NCBI GenBank assembly: GCA_017405525.1
Contig: JAFRAH010000016.1
Location: 1 to 64,000, forward strand
Origin: Synergistaceae bacterium
Lineage (GTDB): Bacteria; Synergistota; Synergistia; Synergistales; Aminobacteriaceae
Direction: 5' to 3'
Length of the DNA: 64,000 bases
The notes under the pieces were generated by a model. It saw only the letters and a list, made by a program, of their open reading frames with translations. It searched no databases and had not been told where the DNA came from. Positions 52,177 through 60,216 of this stretch are shown here, in pieces. The position numbers and the translations under genes were made by a program. How positions within the stretch are numbered: position 1 is the first letter of the stretch; every line of letters begins with the position of its first letter.

Positions 52177-52212
52177 AAAAAAAATCCCTCCTGCTTGAAT
52201 TATACAGGAGGG
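52177..52212 (-). terminator. Terminator of the symporter gene, overlapping the kptA translation start region
   Basis: On the minus strand CCCTCCTG (52205-52212) pairs with CAGGAGGG (52186-52193), then a run of T. The loop contains TATAAT (52199-52204) and the 3' arm is the SD of kptA. The element therefore could act both as terminator and as cover for the kptA ribosome binding site. Confidence 0.85.
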
Positions 52213-52227
52213 CGTGAATTTCTCTCT

Positions 52228-53472
52228 CTATGCTGCGGCTATTCGTGCCTTCTTCAGCCAGTCCTTGCCGTCAACAAAACGCGACACAATGAACGAAACG
52301 ACATAATCCCCTGCGGCATTGATCATTGTTGCGGGAGGGTCTACGAGGTTTCCGATTGCCACGAGGATCGGGAACGCAAGCTCCATGTGGTTCGGGAAGA
52401 ACAAGGCGCAAATGATGTACTCGCCAATATATCCGCCTCCAGGTACTCCGCTCATTCCTACAGCCGAGAAGACAGCCACAAGAACAATCATCGGGAGGTC
52501 CGAGACAGTGAGGGGCTGACCCAGTACACCCATAACGAACGCAATCTTAAGGACACACGAGAAGCATGAGCCGTCCATGTGCATAGTAGCTCCGAGTGGA
52601 AGGACTATATCCGAAACGTCGCGGGAAATCCCAGTGTCAGCGGCGGCCTCCATGTTCGTGGGTATCGTTGCGATTGATGAGCATGTTCCGAGCGAGACCA
52701 CTGCAGGCTTGGTGATGTGCCTGAACATTTCGCGGACACCGTCAGACCCTGCACCTATCCATGCCATAACAGGGAACGCCGTAAAAATGTAGATGAAGCA
52801 CACAGGGTAATACACTGCCAGAGCCCTGACGTAATCCTCCGAGATTTGGGGGCCGTAAGTTGCAACGAGGTCAGCGAAAATCGCGAAGAATGCAACAGGC
52901 GCATAGTACGTAACTATGTTCACGAACTTGAGCATTACTGCGGTGAGGCTCTCTAGGAATTTCCTCACTGGTTCGCCTGCAGTGCCGCTCAGATTTGCCG
53001 CAAACCCGAAAAGCAGCGAGAACACGATTAACGGGAGCATTGCCCGGCGTGAGAGGAGAGCAACGAAATCCTCAACCGTGAAGAAGTTGACGATCATCTG
53101 CGTCATTGTGGCGTGATTGCCGATTTCCTCGTGGGCTATGTTCGTCCATGCTGAGATTACCGGCGGGAAGATGAGTACCAGCCCGAAATATATCACTGCG
53201 GCAATTGCTCCGGTGATGACGAACGTGATGACCGTTACCCACATTATGCGGCCTGAACGCGCAAGGTCCCGTGTGTTTGCGACGGCCCCGGCAATCGAGG
53301 CGAAGACCATCGGGACGACAATGCAGAACATGAGGCGGATGAAGATAGTTCCGAGGAACGCAATGCTTGAAGAGAACTCAGGATAGATATAGCCGGTCAG
53401 TGCGCCAAGTATCATGGCAACAACAAGAACCGTGAGGAAAAGGTAATTCCTCGCTACAGAATTGGCTTTCAT
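52228..53472 (-). CDS. Dicarboxylate/amino acid:cation symporter (DctA/GltP family)
   Basis: A 414-aa transporter with about eight helices and two re-entrant hairpins. Motifs: FIRLMFCIVVPMVFASI, LGTCSSIATIPTNMEAA (serine-rich HP1), LPLGATMHMDGSC (NMDGT-like, here HMDG), and GVPGGGYIGEYII (HP2). It takes up glutamate, aspartate or C4-dicarboxylates with H+ or Na+; substrate not fixed. GGAGGC lies before the ATG and a TATAAT at 53509-53514 (minus) 37 bases upstream. Confidence 0.9.
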   Translation of the reverse strand: MKANSVARNYLFLTVLVVAMILGALTGYIYPEFSSSIAFLGTIFIRLMFCIVVPMVFASIAGAVANTRDLARSGRIMWVTVITFVITGAIAAVIYFGLVLIFPPVISAWTNIAHEEIGNHATMTQMIVNFFTVEDFVALLSRRAMLPLIVFSLLFGFAANLSGTAGEPVRKFLESLTAVMLKFVNIVTYYAPVAFFAIFADLVATYGPQISEDYVRALAVYYPVCFIYIFTAFPVMAWIGAGSDGVREMFRHITKPAVVSLGTCSSIATIPTNMEAAADTGISRDVSDIVLPLGATMHMDGSCFSCVLKIAFVMGVLGQPLTVSDLPMIVLVAVFSAVGMSGVPGGGYIGEYIICALFFPNHMELAFPILVAIGNLVDPPATMINAAGDYVVSFIVSRFVDGKDWLKKARIAAA

Positions 53473-53508
53473 TGATTGTGCCTCCTGTGAAAATTTTTTG
53501 ACGGGGAT

Positions 53509-53514
53509 ATTATA
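53509..53514 (-). promoter_or_regulatory. -10 box of the symporter gene
   Basis: TATAAT on the minus strand, 37 bases upstream of the ATG at 53472. Confidence 0.45.
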
Positions 53515-53536
53515 GACCAGTTAGGGGGGAAAAAAG

Positions 53537-53939
53537 CTATATTGTCCAGTCGTTGAGCTTGAGACCGTCTATCCGGGAAAATTCTTGTGTATTGTTCGTG
53601 ATGAGTGTTGCGTTGTGGGTGAGGGCTGTTGCGGCTATGAGCATGTCGAGGTAACCTATCACTTGGCCTTTGCGTTCGAGTGAGGCGCGTATCTGGCCGT
53701 ATGCTTTTGCCTCAAGAAAACCAAACGGGATAACCTCTTGATATGAAACTCTTTGTCTCCTTGAGAGTGTCGGCGGCTCTCTTGCTCTTGTATGCCCCGT
53801 GCATAAGCTCCCCCATGACAATACTGGGAATCTTTATGTTGCGCGGGCCGTACTCCAAGAATCTGGCATCAATGACTTCTGCAACTTTCCCTTTGCGCAT
53901 GTATTGAATGCAGATGTTCGAGTCGAGGAAGTACAGCAT
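53537..53939 (-). pseudogene. vapC: vapC toxin gene with a frameshift
   Basis: Two frames together make one PIN-domain toxin. The first (from 53939) has MLYFLDSNICIQYMRKGK with the first catalytic Asp and VMGELMHGA; it ends in a stop after SFISRGYPVWFS. The second resumes with EVIPFGFLEAKAYG and carries GYLDMLIAATAL (catalytic Asp) and LITNNTQEFSRIDGL, the normal C-terminus. One extra base near 53720-53735 explains the break; the site is not a long repeat. The toxin as sequenced is not full length. Confidence 0.85.
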
Positions 53940-53941
53940 CC

Positions 53942-54109
53942 CTAGAACCCCTCCAGAACAGGCGGCACAGCGTCAGGGTGAATTATGAATGTCTCATCAT
54001 CAATCTTGCCGCAGAAAGAGTGAATCCTCTCCCAATGAGCTTTCTTCTCCTCATCAGTCATGAGGTCTTCATCCCAGAGCTTGCGAGCCTTAAATTCTTC
54101 TTCTGTCAT
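53942..54109 (-). CDS. VapB-like antitoxin of the broken vapC
   Basis: A 55-aa protein (TEEEFKARKLWDEDLMTDEEKKAHWERIHSF), acidic and helical, with a C-terminal tail that usually wraps the toxin. ATG 54109 has AAAGGAG upstream; a longer frame to 54202 runs into the promoter region. It ends 2 bases before vapC. It has no clear AbrB or RHH DNA-binding domain, so it may be one of the unassigned VapB types. A TATAAT box at 54140-54145 (minus) precedes it. Confidence 0.7.
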   Translation of the reverse strand: MTEEEFKARKLWDEDLMTDEEKKAHWERIHSFCGKIDDETFIIHPDAVPPVLEGF

Positions 54110-54154
54110 TTTGTCTTTCTCCTTTCGTGGAATAGGCTCATTATAACACGTGCA

Positions 54155-54190
54155 CAAAAAATCCCCCTCAGTCCTGAGACCAAGGGGGAC
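54155..54190 (-). terminator. Terminator after rhaM
   Basis: GGGGG/CCCCC stem (54184-54188 with 54163-54167) extended by weaker pairs, followed on the minus strand by six T. It closes the rhamnose operon. Confidence 0.8.
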
Positions 54191-54206
54191 TCTCAAATTC
54201 ATTCAC

Positions 54207-54524
54207 CTATTCGAGGAAGAACACCTGCTCAAGTTTCGGCTGTGCTCCCGTAACAGGATCCATCTCCATCGTCATAACGTCCTTCATGTACTCGTTCCAG
54301 CGGTCGACTACCTCACTCTGTGCCTGAGTACGTGCCGCAAACTCTATGCCCTTCTCGCACTCGTAGTAGCCGAAGAGCTCGTCGCCTACGTTCCAGATTG
54401 TGTAGTTGCTTATTCCCGCGGACTTCAGCAGGTCCTTGAGTTCAGGCCAGATATTGTCGTGCCTTCTGCGATATTCCGCAAGCATTCCGGGCTTTAGCCT
54501 TGCCTTCCACGCGTAACGTTCCAT
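54207..54524 (-). CDS. rhaM: L-rhamnose mutarotase
   Basis: A 105-aa enzyme interconverting alpha- and beta-L-rhamnose. KARLKPGMLAEYRRRHDNIWPEL, ISNYTIWNVGDELFGYYEC and the C-terminal WNEYMKDVM block are the family signature; length is typical (~104 aa). It is the last gene of the rhamnose unit and lies after the acyltransferase. Catalytic His is in RRRHDNIWPE. Confidence 0.95.
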   Translation of the reverse strand: MERYAWKARLKPGMLAEYRRRHDNIWPELKDLLKSAGISNYTIWNVGDELFGYYECEKGIEFAARTQAQSEVVDRWNEYMKDVMTMEMDPVTGAQPKLEQVFFLE

Positions 54525-54571
54525 GTGTGTAGCTCCTTCCTTCAGTTTTCAGCATGATAGCACATATAGGG

Positions 54572-57010
54572 TTATTCCGCGAAAATTCTTCGGAGCATGT
54601 ACGATTTCATCAGGTTGTGCATCGCGTAGGTTTCCCCCGACACAAAATTATTCTCGCCCTCAGTGAAGAACTGCCCTGTGTCATTCCTGGAGACCATCCC
54701 GGAGATTACGCCCAAGTGTTCGCCCGCCCAGTCAGAAGCCTTGAGGCCGTAGGGACATTCACCGTCAAGCCCGAAAACTTCAGCTATCGTGTCAGTCAGG
54801 TAGAAGCCTGCGTACCATTTCCCGCCCCAGTCGTTCACGCCGGGCATGTTCACTTCAGGGGAGGGTCTGCCGTCATCAGTGCGCTCGTAGAAGTGATGTC
54901 CTGCCTTTGAGCTGTCGTAAGTGCCTAAGTCGACGCTGACCAGTGCGGTAAAAATCTTGTCGGCGTTGAAGGTTGATGCCCCCGGAAATTCCCTGCCAGC
55001 AAGTCCGTAGATTATCGCCGTGTCAATCATCCCCTCAAGTATCACGTTCATGTAGTCGATGTGAACTAGCCCATGATTTATGACCGTACCGTCAGAGTTC
55101 AGGTTTGACCCGTGAAGAACGTCAAAGGCCGTAACGTCTTCGGGGCGTGCAGTCGAGGACATGAGGAGCTCCGTCAGTTTGTCCTGCCACTTGTGATTGT
55201 TCGGGTGCTCAGGAAGCATACACACAGCAAGCGAAAGTATCCTGGAGTTCCAGGCGTTCTCCTCGCCTTTTGTGTCGTTGTCGTGAACTAGCCTGCCGTT
55301 CTCGTCCCTGAAGTAGGGCACTCTGTAGTCATTGAAGCGGTCTGACTCACTCACGAGCATGTTGACCACATAAGAACGGTCAATGTCCTCCAGTTCGTCC
55401 CACAAGAGCCAAGCCGCGAACGCAATATTCTCTGCCCACAATGCACTCTGCCACTGACTGCCCCAGCCTGAAGCCATGTTCGAGCAGTGAGACCTTGCCA
55501 GTGAAGCAACCAGTTTCACCGTCATGGCCTGAGCGTCCTCCTGACTTATGCCGGTTATGTCCGGGTCATAGAGGCCGAACTTGAGGGCTGAGGCCACAGT
55601 GAAGCACAGATGCCCCCAAGGACGCAATGAGTTTTCCTGCTGTGTGCTGTCTATGACGTTGGGCAGGTAAAGGTAGCGTTCATTCCGCCAGTTCGTGAAT
55701 GAGGCTGAAGACTTCCTGATTTCGTTTTCCTCGAACGCCGATAATTCCCCGCTACTGTATACGAAGCTCGAAGACTTCAGGAAAGCCTGACGTTGCCCGC
55801 TGTTCCACTGAGTATTCAGAAGGTACTTGAGGTTTTTGGCGATGATGTCCGAAAGAGTGCCGGGCATTCTCTGAGTGTTTATCCTGCTCCATTCAGGGAG
55901 GCGGACAACTGAGGGAGTGATCTTGTGCCTTGCATGTGCAACCCCTAAGCCAGCTCCTGCAGCAATCACAGCAAGAAGGACAAAGGCCACGTTCAGGCGG
56001 AAGTCTGAGCTCCTTCCTGCGGCGGCCTTCAGCTTTGTGCGTGAAAATATTTCGTTGAGGAGGTAAAGCAATGCCATAGTGAGAAGGAAAATGATTAACC
56101 CTGAGAACTTGGCGTGAAGCTCAATGTGAAAGCTCCGTGCCAAAAAAGACACAAGCCTTGTCGCTGCGTGGATGACAATCTGGTTCATGCAAACATAAAT
56201 GATTGAGTTTCTGCCGATGTACTGAAGGTGTGAGTCTAGTTTTGAGGTCTTAAAGTATGAGTGTATCAACTTGGAGAGGTTGAGGCCAACGATTGAAGAA
56301 ACCAGCGCATTAACGAACGAAAATATCATGCCCCCCCCCCCATTGCCATAAATACCTAGTCGCATGTTCACGTAGCCATTCATGAAGATCATTGCTGTAG
56401 CTACAACCCCGGCAATAAGCGTCTGAGGCAGTGATAGCGTGAAGAGTTTTCCGTGAGTGGTGAGCAAATATCCCGCGTGGTAGAGACCAAGCCCAACACA
56501 TGAAGCACCAAAAGCCCAATACAGACGGAAAGGCCAGACATGATAGGCAGTGAGCCCGAACATGGTCAACAGGATGATGATGACGTTGCGGGTGAACTTA
56601 TTGCGGACAAAGATGGAGAGCGCGTAATACATGCATTGTGTGAGGAACAAGGCAGTGAGAAACCATAAAGCCCCCGCCAATCCTAGACCTTCGGTGTTCA
56701 CCAAGAGAAGATGCCTCAGCATGGAGAGGTAATCTAGTCCCCTGCGATTCATGTAGAGCCACACGAGATAGTGAAATGCCCCGAAACATACATAAGGGAT
56801 TAAGAGAGTACGAGCCTTCTTCCTGACAACCGACAAATAATTACGCTCTTCAGGGTTGAAGAACATTCCCGACACGAAAAAGAACATTGGCATGTGGAAG
56901 GCATGAATGAAGTAGTCAAACCTTCCACCAAAGCCTATATGCCCCATGACCATGAAGATTATTCCGAAAGCCCTGAAGATGTCTACATAGTCAACCCTTC
57001 TGACACTCAT
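54572..57010 (-). CDS. Acyltransferase-3 fused to an alpha/alpha-barrel domain, phase-variable
   Basis: An 812-aa protein. Residues 1-~340 are a ten-helix acyltransferase 3 domain (YVDIFRAFGIIFMVMGHIG; FHMPMFFFVSGMFF) that typically O-acetylates surface sugars. After a further helix (~345-370), residues ~390-812 form a helical domain resembling polysaccharide lyase/hydrolase (alpha/alpha) barrels (LRPWGHLCFTVASALKFGLY; GWGSQWQSALWAENIAFAAW; HGSNLNSDGTVINHGLVHIDYM). A G11 run (minus strand) at residues ~224-227 (GNGGGGM) is inside the membrane part; the frame is intact at G11 and breaks with G10 or G12. GGAGGC precedes the ATG. It lies between the sugar-binding protein gene and rhaM. Confidence 0.8.
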   Translation of the reverse strand: MSVRRVDYVDIFRAFGIIFMVMGHIGFGGRFDYFIHAFHMPMFFFVSGMFFNPEERNYLSVVRKKARTLLIPYVCFGAFHYLVWLYMNRRGLDYLSMLRHLLLVNTEGLGLAGALWFLTALFLTQCMYYALSIFVRNKFTRNVIIILLTMFGLTAYHVWPFRLYWAFGASCVGLGLYHAGYLLTTHGKLFTLSLPQTLIAGVVATAMIFMNGYVNMRLGIYGNGGGGMIFSFVNALVSSIVGLNLSKLIHSYFKTSKLDSHLQYIGRNSIIYVCMNQIVIHAATRLVSFLARSFHIELHAKFSGLIIFLLTMALLYLLNEIFSRTKLKAAAGRSSDFRLNVAFVLLAVIAAGAGLGVAHARHKITPSVVRLPEWSRINTQRMPGTLSDIIAKNLKYLLNTQWNSGQRQAFLKSSSFVYSSGELSAFEENEIRKSSASFTNWRNERYLYLPNVIDSTQQENSLRPWGHLCFTVASALKFGLYDPDITGISQEDAQAMTVKLVASLARSHCSNMASGWGSQWQSALWAENIAFAAWLLWDELEDIDRSYVVNMLVSESDRFNDYRVPYFRDENGRLVHDNDTKGEENAWNSRILSLAVCMLPEHPNNHKWQDKLTELLMSSTARPEDVTAFDVLHGSNLNSDGTVINHGLVHIDYMNVILEGMIDTAIIYGLAGREFPGASTFNADKIFTALVSVDLGTYDSSKAGHHFYERTDDGRPSPEVNMPGVNDWGGKWYAGFYLTDTIAEVFGLDGECPYGLKASDWAGEHLGVISGMVSRNDTGQFFTEGENNFVSGETYAMHNLMKSYMLRRIFAE
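56331..56341 (-). repeat. Homopolymeric G11 tract (C11 on plus strand)
   Basis: Eleven consecutive C on the plus strand, reading as G11 in the acyltransferase frame. Like the G12 tract at 10207 it lies inside a surface-modifying gene and would shift the frame on any single-base slip. Confidence 0.95.
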
Positions 57011-57031
57011 AGAAACCGCCTCCTTAACGGC

Positions 57032-57066
57032 AAAAAAAAATGACCCGGCAATCTTTCAGCCAGGCC
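57032..57066 (-). terminator. Terminator between the sugar-binding protein and acyltransferase genes
   Basis: On the minus strand GGCCTGGC (57059-57066) pairs with GCCGGGTC (57042-57049) with two wobbles, followed by nine T. It could reduce transcription of the acyltransferase and rhaM relative to the transporter genes. Confidence 0.75.
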
Positions 57067-57082
57067 ATCAATATATCACAAC

Positions 57083-58096
57083 CTAAAGAATGTTAATCCA
57101 CGCGTCCACTGTCTCGTTGTTGAACGTGTTGAGCTTGTTGAGGAAGCTGATAGTCCCGCCGTCAGCAGCCCTCTCAATCGTGAGCGTCCCTACCTCGCCA
57201 GCCTCGAACGTCTCGCCTTCCTTGCCGGTAATCTGACCCTTCACGAACGCAACCGCCGCATATGATGCCGCATAACCGAGCTGTGTGGGATTCCACAGGA
57301 ACGTCTCGTCAGCTATTCCCTTGTTGATGAACTCCTTCATGTCTGACGCAAGAGTGAGGCCGGTTACCTTCACGTTACGTTTTGCGTCCATGATGCACTT
57401 GCTCACTGCCGGGGCTCCTACTGTCGTGGGAACGATTATTCCCTTGAGGTTCGGGTATTTCTCAAGGAGTGCCTGTGTCTCGTTGAACGACTTGGTATAT
57501 TCGTCATCGCCATAAACTACGCCGACAAACTCAATCTTCGCATATTTCGGGTCGCCGCTCTTGAGTGCCTCCTCCATGAAGGAGATCCATAAATTCTGGT
57601 TGGGAGCTGTGGCCATTGCCGAGAGGATTGCTATCTGTCCTTCGCCGCCGATTGAGTTCACCATCGAGTCAAGCTGTGTCAGAGCGATAACCTTTGCGCT
57701 TGCGGGCTCAACGTCCAAGTCCCTGCCTTCGGGGTCAACGGGAGCGTCCCACGTTACGACCTTGATGCCAGCCTCGCGTGCCTCGTTGCAGACATCGACC
57801 AGTGAGGCCGGGTCATTCGCCGAGATGCAGAGGACATCAACACCCTGTGCTATGTAGTTCTCGATGATACGGATCTGACCGTCTGAGCTGCCATCATCCG
57901 GGCCGTCGTGCATGAACGTGAAGCCGAGCTCGTCAGCCGCCTTCTGGAAGCCAGCTACTCCCGCCTGGAAGTAGGGGTTGCCTGACTGCTTGTAGACCAC
58001 GCCGATTGTGATACCCTTTCCCGGTTTGTCCTCAGCAAATGCCGAGACCGTGAACACAAACGACAAAACCAACACTAACGCTAAAACTTTCTTCAT
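57083..58096 (-). CDS. Rhamnose-type periplasmic sugar-binding protein
   Basis: A 337-aa periplasmic protein with signal peptide (1-~21, VLALVLVLSFVFTVSAFA) and a Peripla_BP_4 fold: GVVYKQSGNPYFQAGVAGFQKAA, VDVLCISANDPASLVDVC, VVTWDAPVD and a long C-terminal lobe. It resembles RhaS of Rhizobium and LsrB-type binding proteins. Its place after the two permeases and ATPase, in an operon with rhaA, rhaD and fucO, makes L-rhamnose the likely ligand. GGAGG precedes the ATG. Confidence 0.88.
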   Translation of the reverse strand: MKKVLALVLVLSFVFTVSAFAEDKPGKGITIGVVYKQSGNPYFQAGVAGFQKAADELGFTFMHDGPDDGSSDGQIRIIENYIAQGVDVLCISANDPASLVDVCNEAREAGIKVVTWDAPVDPEGRDLDVEPASAKVIALTQLDSMVNSIGGEGQIAILSAMATAPNQNLWISFMEEALKSGDPKYAKIEFVGVVYGDDEYTKSFNETQALLEKYPNLKGIIVPTTVGAPAVSKCIMDAKRNVKVTGLTLASDMKEFINKGIADETFLWNPTQLGYAASYAAVAFVKGQITGKEGETFEAGEVGTLTIERAADGGTISFLNKLNTFNNETVDAWINIL

Positions 58097-58113
58097 GATG
58101 ATACCTCCTGAAA

Positions 58114-59193
58114 TTATGAGTTATGAGCCGCCGCAGTTTCTGCCCTTCTGCGCGCTACCCTTCTTGCGTTCTGCCAGTCCTCCACCAAGTTGGGGACTAA
58201 GACGCTCAATATGAGGATTACGCCGACCGAGAGATTTACCGCGCTGTCAGCGAACCCGAATAATGTACCCAGTCCGAACTTCACGACCCCGAAAATCACG
58301 AGCGATATTGCCGCACCTATGACGCTGCCCTTGCCGCCGTCCGTCGAGAAGCCCCCCAGTACTGCCGCAGCGATTGCATACATGTGGTAGCCGTCCATGA
58401 TGTCCGCTTTGACGCTTGATGACGAGTTCCCCACGAAGAATATTCCCGTTACTGCGCTCATCAGCCCGGCAATCACGAAGCACCAGAACTTTATGCGGTC
58501 GGTCTGGACTCCTGAGTAGTACGTGGCTGACCTGTTCGTGCCTATCGCGAAAATCTTGCGACCGTTGCCCGTCATGTGAAGCCACACGAAGAACACCACC
58601 GCGAACACAAGAAACACCGGCAATGACACAGGGACTTTCACGCCCGCAATGTCTATCAGCTTGTTGAGTGCCGAGAGCGAGCGGAACGTAGGATCCTTGA
58701 AGGTCAATGTTTCGCCGCCAATGATGAGGTAGCTGAAGCCCCGGAAGAACAACTGAGTAGCCAGCGTGATGATCATCGAGAAGAGCTCCTTGAACCTCGT
58801 GCACAAGAACCCGTTCAACGCCCCGCAAATGCACCCAACAGCAAGGCAGGCCATGAGTGAGAGAGTGAGAGCGACAGGCCCGGACATTCCTCCGAGAACT
58901 GCAAGGTTGTTGTAGGTTACTCCGAGAGTTACGACGCTGAGAGTCCCTATTGCCCCGACCGAAATATCTATATCACCCATCGCGAGGATAAGCATCATTC
59001 CGAGAGTCATGAAGCTGTAGAGGAAATACGGTCTCATTGAACGGACGACATTCGCGAAGTAGAACACGGGACGGCGTGAGATACCTGCAGCGACTCTTCC
59101 CGCGTCAACGTACCAGAACACAACGCATACTACCGCAAGGAGTACCAGCAGGAAAAATTCCCAGCTCGTAAAGAAATCACGTATCTTCTTCAT
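58114..59193 (-). CDS. Rhamnose ABC transporter permease (second)
   Basis: A 359-aa membrane permease of the BPD_transp_2 (RbsC/RhaQ) family with about eight to ten helices. LAMGDIDISVGAIGTLSVV, GCICGALNGFLCTRF (EAA-like loop region) and AIGTNRSATYYSGVQTDRIK are conserved blocks. It begins 2 bases before the stop of the upstream permease on the minus strand, so the two are coupled. It likely forms a heterodimeric channel with the other permease. Confidence 0.88.
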   Translation of the reverse strand: MKKIRDFFTSWEFFLLVLLAVVCVVFWYVDAGRVAAGISRRPVFYFANVVRSMRPYFLYSFMTLGMMLILAMGDIDISVGAIGTLSVVTLGVTYNNLAVLGGMSGPVALTLSLMACLAVGCICGALNGFLCTRFKELFSMIITLATQLFFRGFSYLIIGGETLTFKDPTFRSLSALNKLIDIAGVKVPVSLPVFLVFAVVFFVWLHMTGNGRKIFAIGTNRSATYYSGVQTDRIKFWCFVIAGLMSAVTGIFFVGNSSSSVKADIMDGYHMYAIAAAVLGGFSTDGGKGSVIGAAISLVIFGVVKFGLGTLFGFADSAVNLSVGVILILSVLVPNLVEDWQNARRVARRRAETAAAHNS

Positions 59194-59195
59194 GG

Positions 59196-60200
59196 TTATA
59201 TGTTCCTCCCTGCTAAGTCCTGTTTTGCTGAGATCCTCTGAAGTATCACGTTCAGGAGGATAGCGAACAGTAACAAGATGCCCTTGATGAACTCCGTAAT
59301 CATTGAGTTGCCGATTCCCATCTGTGGAATTGCGCTGTCAATGAACGCAACCATCAATGCGCCGATTACGACTCCTGTGATTTTCCCGTAGCCTCCCGTA
59401 ACGCTGACACCTCCGAGAACGCAAGCCGCAATCGTGAACATCTCATCACCTGTAGCAGATCCCTTCTCGATTGCCGCATAGAACGCCAGCCACATTATCC
59501 CCGCAAGACCTGCCGATGCCCCGCAGATTGTGTGAGCAAGTACGCGTATCTTGTTGAGGTGAACCCCGCGCATCTGTGCTGCCTCAGCGTTTGAGCCCAC
59601 TGCGTAGAGGTTGCGGCCTGTCCTCGTGTAGTTCAGGAACAACGCCGTAGCTATCACCACGAGAACCGCAAGCCATACTAGGAACGGAAGACCGAAAAGC
59701 TCATGATTGATGAGGCTGTCCTTGAAGGCTTGAGTGAGCTGTGTGGGGTTGACCTTGTTCATGCCTAAGAGCCACTGCATGGGGATTAACGCCCTCACTA
59801 TGTAGCTTGTGCCTAACGTAACGATTAACGCTATAACCCGTCCGTAGCTCATCAACACGCCGTTAATTGCCCCGATTGCCGCACCGATGGCTATTCCGAG
59901 TACGAACATGAGCAACGTGTTCTGTATCACTCCGAGTCCCATGAGCTTCCCCGCAACTGCACCAGCAAACGCAAGCACTGCCGTCGTGGATATGTCGATA
60001 GAGCCGACGAGGAGGACACAGAGCATTCCGCAGCACATGACCATGTTTATTGAGCCGTTCTTGAGGACGTTAAGCCACGAGTTGGACAGGTAGCCCGGAA
60101 CCCTGACGTTCACGACCGCTAGCAGCAACGCAAGGACACCTAGCAGTGGAAGTTCCCTGTGCTCAATGAGGAATGAGTATATTGATTTGTGTTTTGCCAT
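59196..60200 (-). CDS. Rhamnose ABC transporter permease (first)
   Basis: A 334-aa permease of the same family as the following gene. LLVGSIDISTTAVLAFAGAV, AAIGAINGVLMSYGR and AVGSNAEAAQMRGVHLNKIR are the matching blocks. ATG 60200 has GGAGGT upstream; a longer frame to 60251 runs into the ATPase gene end. It corresponds to RhaP of the rhizobial rhamnose system. Confidence 0.88.
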   Translation of the reverse strand: MAKHKSIYSFLIEHRELPLLGVLALLLAVVNVRVPGYLSNSWLNVLKNGSINMVMCCGMLCVLLVGSIDISTTAVLAFAGAVAGKLMGLGVIQNTLLMFVLGIAIGAAIGAINGVLMSYGRVIALIVTLGTSYIVRALIPMQWLLGMNKVNPTQLTQAFKDSLINHELFGLPFLVWLAVLVVIATALFLNYTRTGRNLYAVGSNAEAAQMRGVHLNKIRVLAHTICGASAGLAGIMWLAFYAAIEKGSATGDEMFTIAACVLGGVSVTGGYGKITGVVIGALMVAFIDSAIPQMGIGNSMITEFIKGILLLFAILLNVILQRISAKQDLAGRNI

Positions 60201-60216
60201 TTTCCCGGTTACCTCC

